Assembly (NCBI GenBank): GCA_946122785.1
Contig: CAMGYJ010000005.1
Span: 62,570,200 to 62,634,199, forward strand
Source: Linum tenue
Lineage: Eukaryota > Streptophyta > Magnoliopsida > Malpighiales > Linaceae
Direction: 5' to 3'
DNA: 64,000 nt
Made by a program: the position numbers and the translations under genes. This document shows, piece by piece, positions 54,965 through 64,000 of this stretch. Below the pieces are notes generated by a model that saw nothing but the letters and a program-made list of their open reading frames with translations, ran no database searches and was not told the DNA's origin. Numbering within the stretch: position 1 is the stretch's first letter; each line of letters starts with the position of its first letter.

Positions 54965-56478
54965 GCTTTGTATCGGTTGGAATATTTATGATGGTGCTTG
55001 GAGCCTAGTCCGCTGTCCGAATCTTACGATTTGAGGGCTCCAAGTACTGCTGTTTGATCATATTGGCACTGTGTTTTGATGGATGAATTGATTGGTTTTC
55101 GGATTAATGCATGACAACTTGTTTGCGACTAGGACAACCTATGATGAGGACTGAGATGTGCAGTAGAACGATGTAGGGGTTCAGTTTTCCAACTGTTTGC
55201 TTGCCAACTGTGACTTGATCTGACTTGATCTGATTACTTGTTCTTGACAGTCGTTTATGCATCTAGTTCAGGGTATCAGAATGTGAGATAGAGCATATAG
55301 GTAGCCATGTGAGATTTGAGCCTGCTCGTTTCTTTCTTGTGCGATAGATCCCTCTTCCATGATGTGTAGCATTCACGTTGTCACTAGCTAAGATGATGGG
55401 GGCATAGGATTAGCCCACGCCCAAAAACTGACTGTCCTGATGTGTCATATCCCCTAGTCAGCCCCTTTGAGCCGTGTGTTATCCTTTCTTTTGGTCTATA
55501 ATGAAAAAAATCACCCTTGTTGCATCTTTTAGAAGGTTCCACAGAGTGGTTTTTATATATTCTCTGCTGTTTCTGCTAAAGTCTATGTGAGTGTTGGAGG
55601 TAGTGCTTAAAAGTTGGGCAGGTGTTTGAAATTTATGCAGAAGTGGTGGCTCTCTTAAGAAATGAAAAGAAAAATGAAAGAAAAACAAAGAAAAATTGAA
55701 AGCAAAAGAGAGCCACTACCAAAAATCTGAATAATGCCCAGTAAGCAGTGTTTCTTAGCAGTCTGGCTTGGAAATGCTGATGTTTATGCCTCCTTCGCTC
55801 TTGTGCTCTTAAGATATTGAGTAATGCAGAATAGCAGAAAGAAAATACCGGGTTGTTTGACTATGATTGTGTGTTTGGAAAATGTGGAACCTTTTGCTAT
55901 GAATACTTCCACCACCTAAAAGGCCTTTTCCCCATGTCCAAGACCCTAGCCAGTCATTTGAACCTGTGTCTAAGACCTCCTGATTAGTTAGTGGTGACAC
56001 CCCATATGTGAACTCTAGCATTTAGAGGCTGCCATCATGGTGAAGAGATGATAGGGATTGAGAGAAATAGCATGTGCATCTTTCGCATCAAATTGTCCTG
56101 ACCCCACTGGTCGAGAGTGAGTGATTCATTTCATTTTCTATATGCTCTTGTACCCCGGTGAGGACCTAGATTGCTCGGTCTCTATTCTGATTTCTTGAGT
56201 TGGATGCATGAGTTGACTGTTTTGAGTAAGTGGTTGAATCAAGTCTAGGTTGGCCAGTGAACAGAAGGGAGACTCTTCCTTTACTCGATTTGCTGCACTC
56301 GAATGTCCTTTGTGGTGGTTGTCCAGGTTGTTATTGAGGTTGTGCATGTATTGATGTTTGAAAACCAGTGCGATTCACGTGTTCTGTGCCTTTATGACTT
56401 GTCCCCAATGTTGGTTGATTGAAATATGTAAGCTTACCTGGTGTCTGACTTGGTTTGCTTGGGGACAAGCAAACGGTT

Positions 56479-56493
56479 AAGTGTGGGGGAGTT
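56479..56493 (+). other. Terminal polypurine tract, element C
   Basis: AAGTGTGGGGGAGTT directly before the 3' LTR start TGATAG at 56494. Confidence 0.88.
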
Positions 56494-57919
56494 TGATAGA
56501 CCGTTATTTACACATGTTTTTACCCCTTCTCTTACTCCGTTTGAGGTATTGATTCTCGTGTTTTAGGCCGATTTCACGCTAGGTTGTGCTTGTTTATGAT
56601 ATTTCAGTTCCTAGTACGTGAATGGAGGCTTGGGAGCGAGTTTGAGGTCGATTGGACAAGGATCGGATGCATGGCGAGGTTCTGAGGAAGTCGCACGGGC
56701 ACATCCACAACCCGCACGGCCGTGCAAGTGACCAGTTTGGCCGTGCGGGATTGTGCGTGGGCACACACGGGATTGTGCGTGGCCACGCACGGCCGTGCAA
56801 GTGACCAGTTTGGCCGTGCGGGATTGTGCGTGGGCACGCACGGGCACAAGTGAAATCCGCACGGCCGTGCAAGGTGCAATCCTGGCCGTGCGAGTTGGCT
56901 GAGGTTCGACTTAATGATACGGCGCGTTTTGAGTTGCACGGCCAGAATGGTGATGTGCACGGCCGTGCACCCTGGCCGTGCAAGTCGGGAAACCCTGTTT
57001 TAGAGCCTATTCCGAGCCAGAAGTGGGAGAGTCGTGTTTTCAGAGCAAAAACAGAGCCCTAGAGAGAGAAAGTGCGAAGAACACATCCTAGAAGCTGTCC
57101 TAGAGCTGGATTTCATCGAATCGAGCCTGGAGATCGTCATAGGAGTGGAAATCATCGTCCCGGAGCAGATTATCCTCATCGTTATGAGTATGACTAATCC
57201 GATTCTTGTTTTCTTTTCTCTCTCTATGGAGTAGAACCCTTCTCTCGCTTGGGTATGAAGAACCCTAGTTCCTTGTGTTAGGGATTTGATTGTAATGACT
57301 TGGGATGATATTACTGTTTGATTTTAATCGAATGACGCATGTTTAATGAATTGATTTGAGTCTGATCAGCTTGTCTCAATTTCTGCTGCAACCTGAGATA
57401 GATAGAATCTGATTAGGTTGTTAGAGCCTCTTCATTCGATAGTAGGAGATTGGCTATACGAGAGTTAGCCAGTTTACTGCTTTGTACTGGTGTTCTTGGC
57501 GCCAGTAGTGGAGTTCTGTGTTCATAGCCTCAGCTTTCTATCCCGGTGAAGACTAGTCGTCTGCCGGGTAGTTAGACTGAGAGGGCTTGGTCAGCTTAAG
57601 AGATTCCAAGCTACTATCGGATCTTCCGCAGTCTAATCAACAGTAAATCAACCCAGGGAATTGCAATTGAACCTAACTAAGGGGCTAGGGGGACTCAATC
57701 CCGAGTGACTCTTGCCTGCTTTAGAAACCGAACAATTTACTGCTTTCTTGTTGCTTTTACTTTTCACAACAATCACTCGAACTAGTTTGCTAGATAATAG
57801 AGAATCACGGAGTAAGCAGTAGATCTAGACCCCGGGTTGATAATATAACTTGCCTGTTACTGCATTCCCGGACTGCGATTACACTTGGTCGCAGTTTGGT
57901 GTTGTGTTTTGGCGTGTCA
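56494..57919 (+). repeat. 3' LTR of element C, full length (1426 bp)
   Basis: Begins TGATAGACCGTTATTTACAC and ends TTTTGGCGTGTCA, followed by the duplication TATAC. The palindrome array lies at 56692-56986. Confidence 0.93.
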
Positions 57920-57978
57920 TATACATTATTATATGCCATATTCCACGACAAAATTCTCCCCGCCAACGGGCCGGGTCC

Positions 57979-59545
57979 TGTGCTAGTAGGGAAAAAACTA
58001 GAAAACCCCCTTATGTAACTAGTATAAATAAAGGTTTTCGACACAATTTTACAACTGAGAGAAACAAAATACCAACACTCTACCCTTAGGGCACGAATTT
58101 GAGAGTCAAAGAGAGGAGGCGCAGCTCTGGAGTCGACGAGTAGGTCATCACCATTTTGTTATTCATTATTGGTGAGTGGTGATGTCTTCCTATTCTCATA
58201 TGTCTAGCTGATAAAAGTTGTTTGGGATGTAAATTATGTGATATTTATGTATCTTTCTATGATTCAATGAAATGTCATTTCTATTCTATGTGTATGATTC
58301 TCTTATATGTTGCTATATATGTTTTTTATAATATGATATAGGATGTTAGGAAACTACTTTCTTGTGATATCGCATTGTATCATGTATGGTTGTTCAGGTG
58401 GACGCGACTATGCAATTATACATGGTTATTTAGATTAACAATAATATAAATCTTATGTTATGGCTCAAGAGGCCCATACTTAGCTAAGTGATATATGTAC
58501 TTCTTAATTAGATAGTTGATGGCTTGAAGTGAATGCACATATTAGCTATCTATTGTTCCTCTCGCATGTGGTGAAAGCTCGGTTTATAATTCATTCGTGG
58601 AAGGTATAGGATATTATAATAGACGAAACATCGAAGTATTTTGTTGATGAGATAGTATGTAATAGTATCTACAAATCATTACCTAAACAGTGTTCTTTAT
58701 TTGCTTGTGTTGTTTGTTTTCTTTCCTTGCTTTAGTAGAATAGGAATTCGACTAAAGAGAACCTAAACCCATCTTATTTATTTTTCATTGCATACTTATC
58801 TCAAAGTTATGTTGTTAGTTACTATTGAAAGACCTTGTGAAATATCACACTAGGCATTCCTAAGATTTTTTATATCCTAGTTGTTTACTACTCATCACAG
58901 TCAAATTTTACGAAGAATGAAGAACACAACGAAGGTAATTGGTCTCGAGATGAACATGACCGCAGGCATGGCCGTGCCCAAGTTCATGCCCATAATATGA
59001 TTCCAAAACTGACTAGGAACACAGCCTAGAACACGATCTTGTTTGCGCACGACAACAACTCTTTTTCAGTCAAAATTAGTTTTTTCTCATGGGAGTTCAA
59101 CCAGAATTAGCCTAGACCCTATATTACTAGTTAGATGGCAAAGAAAGGAGGTTTTCCAGAAGCCCAACTTCAGAGGAGTTAATTGGGAGCGATCAATGTA
59201 GGATTCCATCATTGAGTTCGCCTCTTCTTCTTTTTTTTATTGATTCGTCATCCCTCATGAACTAATCTCCTTTGTATTTTTGGATAAGACAAAGTCTAGG
59301 TATGATATACTAATTTGATTATATTAGTATAGATTTTGATGTTTTATTTTCATATGATCTATCTCTATTTTATCTTGTGAGTTCTCAATTGATGCTAACC
59401 TTTTTGATTGATTGTATATTTCATGCATATGACAAGGAGGGTATCCCCATTTGTAGGATAGAACATTTAGGGAGAGAAGGGACTGAACAGACTTCCAGGA
59501 TATGGAGGACGAAGGACCTCTTTATTAGGTTGAAACTTAATATGG
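57979..59545. repeat. Dispersed repeat X, copy 2
   Basis: Matches 44536-46122, from AGTAGGGAAAAAACTAGAAA through GACTTCCAGGATATGGAGGA. It includes TATAAATAAAGG at 58023-58034. It joins the D-family LTR piece after a deletion relative to copy 1. Confidence 0.7.
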
Positions 59546-62409
59546 GATAAAATAAAGACTTATGGCGATTGGGGCGCGTAGATCGCTAATCTAGAGATTG
59601 GCTCAACTCAATGATCATGCAACCAATCCCACTCTTACACCGATTTACTATCCCAATGTCACCTCATCTAGCTTCACGTTGTAGGGATACAACCTATCTA
59701 CTCTAAATGGGTTGTACGCATCCGCACACTAGACTGTCGAGTCAATGGTCACGCACTCGACTTCCTTGCATTGTCTACGTGGATGTCTAATAGGCAGGGG
59801 TACGGTCACCTCGTCCACCATACTAGACTCCTAGATCATTCATCTACTCCTAACAAACTAAGCCGCTCTAATCCACTCTAATTCATGAACTCCTAAGTAG
59901 TATGCTACTATAAAAAGAATTGGAGAGACAAGCTCAAGCATAAATAATCATAGATGAAGCATAAAACTCTTGGAAAACTCAATTCATCAATAAATCACTA
60001 GAAAGAGAATGAATAATCAGCTACTACCTAAGTTGCAACTATGGCAAATGGGATACAGACAATTCCACACTACTTGATGTAAAAAAAGACAATCATCAAA
60101 TATACATAGGTAAATAGGTTCGTAGTCATTCACATATCTTGTCTAAAACATCTTATTACATATTAACACTAGGTAGGGTTTGGGGGGCAAAGCCCCAAAG
60201 TACCTTGAGGAGTTACCCCATGAAGAGAGGATAAGAGACATGCAAAGATGGGAAGAAATCATGAAGAAGGGTCTTCAAGTGCTGGAAATCCTCCTCCACT
60301 TCTTCTACTTCTCTCTCTAACCTCACTCTACAATAAGAAATCTGCAAAAAGCCACTATACTCAAGGGGGGAGACCCCCAATTTATAGAATTCTGGAAAAT
60401 GCATGCATGTTCGTGGGCCAAGGGTACAAGATCGCGGCTGTGAACATTCTTTAAAGGTCGTGATCTTTGAAAGACGTTGCAATGGCTACATTGTGAAGGG
60501 AGATCGCGGCCTAACTACACGGTTGCGAGCTGGAAGTTGCGGCCGCAATCTTTCTCACATTCTTGGAGACAGAGGCCCGCATTTTAACTAACAAAAGCTT
60601 TTGTCTTCTGATTCGGGTCTTATTGTACATGTTTTACCCCCGTTTTCCTTAGGCATTTGTGCCAATTTCGCTCCTAAAAGGGTGGTTTTACATTATTTTT
60701 CTCGTGTTTTAGTGTGTTTCGGGATTTAACAGGTGAACCAGCCCCCGGAGTCGAAAGTTGGACGAAAAGGAGCGAAAACTGGGAGAAGAGGTGAAAAATG
60801 GCGAGTTTATGGTTTTCTGTGGATGTTCACGGTCTTGTATGACATTGAAGAAGAGCCATTGGCCGTGAACATTGAGGCATCCAGGGCCAAAATGCAAGTT
60901 ACTGATGCTAATTCAGTTCACGGTCGCTAAGACCGCGAACAGGAGCTGTTGGTCGTGAACCCGTGGAAGCAAAGCGGTGCGTTTCTGCGCCCATCTGAAG
61001 TTCACGGACGCGTTTCAGAATTCACGACCGTTAACTGAGCTCGTTCACTGTTTAAAAGCTGAGCTTAAAGGAAGAGAGAGGGGAGATCCCATTGTGTGAG
61101 AAAGCCTTGTTCAGAATTTTATAGAGAGAAACACGAACCAAAGGAGAAGGAGGCTAGGGTTTTGCTCCAAGTTGGGATTTGGGAAGAATCTCCCTAAGAG
61201 AAGTTCAACACAAGGGTCTAGAAGATTGAAAGTCTCCCCCAAGATGGTTTCTACCTCTTCTTCTTGTGTTTCTCACATTTCTAGCATGAAGTAGATTTCT
61301 TTTCACTTGGGTGTTGTGAAACCCTAACTAGTTACCATGTAGTTTCTTTTATGTGAATTGAATGATTGTCATTGGGTATTGTTTAATTAAATGATTGAGG
61401 TATTATTCATGTGATTGTGCATGTTGTGCTTAACAATCTAATGATTGTGCATGTTTTGTGCATATTGGTGCTTAGCAACCTAATGATTGTGCATAATTGT
61501 GCTTAGCATCCTTAAGTTTGTGCATGTTGGTGCTTAGCAATATAATTACCACTTTAACCTAGATTAGAGAGGAAAATACCACTTCCAAGGGAGACTCAAT
61601 CGAGTTGGTTTTCCTTTAGCTTTTCAAGCCACCTAACTAGGTTAATTTAGGGCAATCCTCAATGTTAAATTAAGCAAATTGGTTAAGCGTGATTAACCTG
61701 TCCAACCCTTGAGTTGAGTGAGGGAGTAAGTCAACCACCGATTGCCTAAACCGAGAGGGCCGAGTGACACGACCTATAATGTATACCTCGGTTTAGCGAT
61801 CGAGAATGTGGTCTACGACCATATTTGCATCCCTCTGCGGTTCGCGGTTACCTTGCACATAACAATCGTTTCAATTCACATACCATGGTAGTATTTAGGG
61901 GGAAGCGACACACGAGTGATCCTTCCACTAAAAGCTTTCAAAACCATTTACCTTTGGCTTATTTTATTTTAATTAGCAAACTTTTCAACCAAAACTTTGT
62001 TGCTAGATAATGATTTAAATGACTGAAGTAGGGGTACACGGACCGGTTGATATTTAAACATACTTATCCTGTACTACACCCGACTAAGGTTTATACTTGG
62101 ACCTTAGGCGAGAAATTATTGTGGTATTCGGGACGAGTCATCTTCATCTGGCTGCAGCTCCCTCAAGTTCGCGGCTTCTTCCTCTAAAATCGCGCGCGTG
62201 ATCTCTGACTAGGGGTCACGATCTTCTGTTGGACTTCGTAGTCTCCTTGATCCCAACCGTAATCTTTTCTCCTTCAGCTGAGAACTCCATTTTGGCCACT
62301 TTTTCTATACTTGTGGACCCTTTTCGTGCCTAAAATGCATGTATAATCTAATACACCCTAAAATGACCCTAAATATAGTTGCTAAATAACATCATTTTGG
62401 GTGTTATCA
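59546..62409 (-). repeat. LTR (D family) on - strand, interrupted by a solo LTR
   Basis: On the - strand it begins TGATAACACCCAAAATGATG at 62409 and runs to 62146; after the solo LTR (60609-62140) it resumes at 60603 and goes to about 59546. It contains GATCGCGGC/GATCACGACC motifs (60428-60550, 62183-62225) and TATA ATTCTATAAA at 60381-60390. The 59548-60078 part is shared with 46440-46990. Confidence 0.75.
60609..62140 (+). mobile_element. Solo LTR F (1532 bp) with 5-bp duplication TCTTC
   Basis: Begins TGATTCGGGTCTTATTGTAC and ends GGGACGAGTCA; perfect TCTTC at 60604-60608 and 62141-62145. It resembles the LTRs of A, B and C in layout: the start (ACATGTTTT(A/T)CCCCC), CTCGTGTTTTAG near +105, and TTATACTTGG near the end. 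It has TTCACGG/CCGTGAA palindrome arms at 60827-61032. Interior and second LTR are absent, the product of recombination between LTRs. Confidence 0.9.
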
Positions 62410-63245
62410 ACTCCCACAAACTTAGGTTTGTGCTCTTCCCCAAGTAAACCTACTCAAACTAGTACGGCTTGGTAAAAAATCAACATGGTATGCACTATAG
62501 TTCATCGTGGCACTAGTTAGAATAGTCGGGGGTCGAGTGAACGTTACTCCCATCTCACTGTGAAAATACAATCTCCTAGATGAGGACCATGTCGGCAAAA
62601 GAGGGTTATACATTCAAGGTGTGCACCGGGGGATTCTAAAAAACAATGGGAAAATAATGGGTCCTTTGAAGGTGCTCTTTATTCTTTCTTTTCAAGGTAG
62701 GAGTCAATTTTTTATTCTCCTTTTTTTTATACATTGCTGATTTTGGCACCAAACATTTACAATTTTGCAAATAGGCATCTCTCACTCGGGCTAAGAGCAA
62801 AAGTACATTTCCTTCTCTATCAAAGCCTAATGTGGTGAATTGAGGGTTGGGTTCATTGCCACAAGCATCACATCCTAGCCTGCACTCCTCGTCTCTACGA
62901 TAGACGGGTTACCACCCATGTGGGTACCAACAAGATCTGGAGGTCTCTTTGACTTCTAAAAGGTACATTTTCTCCTTATCATACAAGTCTGTTAGGAGGA
63001 GTAGTGGTGTTTGGGGGATGGAGAGTAGTAAATGATGATAGGGACGCTAAAAGCTATTTGGTCTCCAAACACATCCTCAAATGACACTCCTAACCAAGAG
63101 AAAAGCCATTCAATGACTTAACTCAAACACTATGCTCGGTTGCCTCTCACGTAATAACCTCATTTCCCAAAAGTTTTTTTCCCTTCAAATTGAGCACATT
63201 TTGCAAACATTTTTTAGTCTTAAATTGGGGACGGAGTCCCGTACA
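62410..63245 (-). other. Interior end of a D-family element and unassigned sequence
   Basis: On the - strand a purine tract TTTGTGGGAGT (62410-62421), preceded by GGTTTACTTGGGGAAGAGCA, lies next to the LTR start at 62409, as in element C. Beyond about 62640 no coding sequence is seen. An imperfect inverted repeat GTTAGGAG.../...CTCCTAAC spans 62991-63094 and may be a small MITE. Confidence 0.5.
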
Positions 63246-63490
63246 CATGTTTTACCCTAAGTAGCAAACATACTCACCAAATAGTAAGATAAAAGTAAAA
63301 CCCCTCATACACCGACAACTCTTGTTTGTTTGACGAATTGAATCAGATTGCTTAGTGGATTCTGAGCGATCGTGGCCAAGCATTAACCTGCAGTTTTTTA
63401 GCCTCTTTCCCTTGTGAAAGTTGCACGAAACTTTCCACCAACACACGAAACCAAGCCTCTGTTTTTGTGTGTTCTTGTCTGAGGAAGGTT
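63246..63490 (+). repeat. Fragment of an element-E-like LTR
   Basis: The complement of 63360-63430 (GTTTCGTGCAACTTTCACAA, GGGAAAGAGGCT, CACGATCGCTCAGAATCC) matches element E's LTR near 39370-39485. It is a diverged partial copy in the opposite orientation to E. Confidence 0.55.
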
Positions 63491-64000
63491 AATTCTTTGA
63501 ATTGATCTTAGCTGTGTTAATTCTGATCAAAACAACTCCCTAGGGTTGTATTAGGATTGGATATTCAATTAAGCTCTCCCAAGGTGTTTTCCTCTCTAAA
63601 ACAACCCAAAACCCTAACTTTCTCACTCTAGGCCGGCTCTCCTCTGTGTAGTACAGAAAAGGGGGTATTTATAGAAAGCTTATGGTGGTCAAGGCCTCCA
63701 GGGCGTGATGCGATGGCCATGGCCATGAACTGGCCGTGACTAGCTGTAACGAACCTGAATAGCCAGAAACGACGCATTTTAACTCCGTACTTAAGCTCCG
63801 AGATAGCGACCACCTTCATAAGATCGCGGCCGTGATCTTTTTGCCTCGGACGCTATCTTTTTCGTGGTCAAAATGCACCATGTCCTAGATTCGACTGGGG
63901 AAACTTTTTGCCTTTTTCTTGGTTGCCTGCTGGATTTCGCGTCCACTGTTCACGGCCGTGATCTTCAACCCGCAAACATGGTCACGGTCGTGACGTGTGG
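63491..64000 (-). repeat. LTR piece with GATCGCGGCCG palindromes, running off the window
   Basis: On the - strand a palindrome cluster (GATCACGGCCGCGATC at 63822-63837; CACGGCCGTG at 63951-63960; GTCACGACCGTGACC near 63985) precedes a TATA box TTTCTATAAATA at 63665-63676. The layout equals the other LTR promoters in this window. Both ends are missing. Confidence 0.6.

Larger units (their letters stand above)
53271..57919 (+). mobile_element. Element C: young, internally deleted Athila-lineage retrotransposon
   Basis: Perfect 5-bp duplication TATAC at 53266-53270 and 57920-57924. 3' LTR 56494-57919 (1426 bp); the 5' LTR is present only from 53271 to 54107, after which a deletion removes its last ~585 bases, the primer site, gag, RT and integrase. 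The interior has a 170-residue frame at the pol end, the conserved hairpin, two purine tracts and post-pol sequence. I count about seven differences between the shared ~838 bases of the two LTRs. It inserted next to repeat X copy 2. Confidence 0.92.

Noticed and set aside
62991..63094. Inverted repeat as a definite MITE
   Set aside because: The arms match only partly and no clear target duplication could be fixed; kept only as a note.

Overview
This is nuclear DNA of a flowering plant, most likely a eudicot. The evidence is GT-AG introns, plant-type Ty3/gypsy (Athila-lineage) retrotransposons with a tRNA-Asp primer site, plant LINEs, hAT and MITE transposons, and a nuclear gene for a chloroplast ribosomal protein. 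Most of the window is nested, mostly broken transposable elements. I see only two ordinary host genes, side by side at 30.5-33.1 kb: a three-exon gene for plastid 30S ribosomal protein bTHXc (PSRP4/RPS31) on the + strand, and a single-exon gene for a Golgi-type alpha-1,4-glycosyltransferase on the - strand.

Layout. 1-7.55 kb: element A, an Athila-like element on the - strand whose 3' end lies beyond the window; it keeps the LTR, primer site, gag, protease and a third ORF, lacks RT/RNase H/integrase, and carries a MITE with a 9-bp target duplication. 7.55-14 kb: remnants of older gypsy elements and LTRs. 14.2-19.2 kb: several LINE fragments on the - strand, one carrying a Tourist-like MITE. 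19.2-27.9 kb: element B, a + strand relative of A with an almost intact protease-RT-RNaseH-integrase frame, a frameshifted gag and a truncated third ORF; its 3' LTR is lost. 27.9-30.3 kb: a - strand LINE endonuclease relic split by a + strand LINE tail between ~515-bp direct repeats. 30.5-33.1 kb: host genes. 33.1-35.8 kb: AT-rich DNA and degenerate tandem repeats. 35.8-39.2 kb: LTR relics, one holding a hAT-type MITE with an 8-bp duplication. 39.25-43.77 kb: element E, a complete-ended but RT-less chromovirus-like element. 44.5-47 kb: a repeat block that recurs at 58-60 kb. 47-50.5 kb: a dead hAT transposase gene. 50.5-53.3 kb: AT-rich DNA. 53.27-57.92 kb: element C, a young, internally deleted Athila-lineage element with a perfect 5-bp duplication. 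58-64 kb: the repeat block again, a solo LTR with a perfect 5-bp duplication nested in another LTR, and further LTR pieces.

The most interesting signal is regulatory. Each Athila-lineage LTR family here carries its own short palindrome, repeated several times just upstream of the LTR TATA region: AATACCCG-NN-CGGGTATT in A and B, GCACGGCCGTGC in C, TTCACGG/CCGTGAA in the solo LTR, GATCGCGGCCG-type in others. In A and B the same palindromes also form a second array inside the element, immediately upstream of a TATA box that precedes the third ORF. That ORF therefore probably has its own promoter, built from the same parts as the LTR promoter. In B the leader of this ORF contains a 278-bp GT-AG intron, and in A the leader is joined exactly at the two splice sites, as if A's lineage passed through a spliced RNA.
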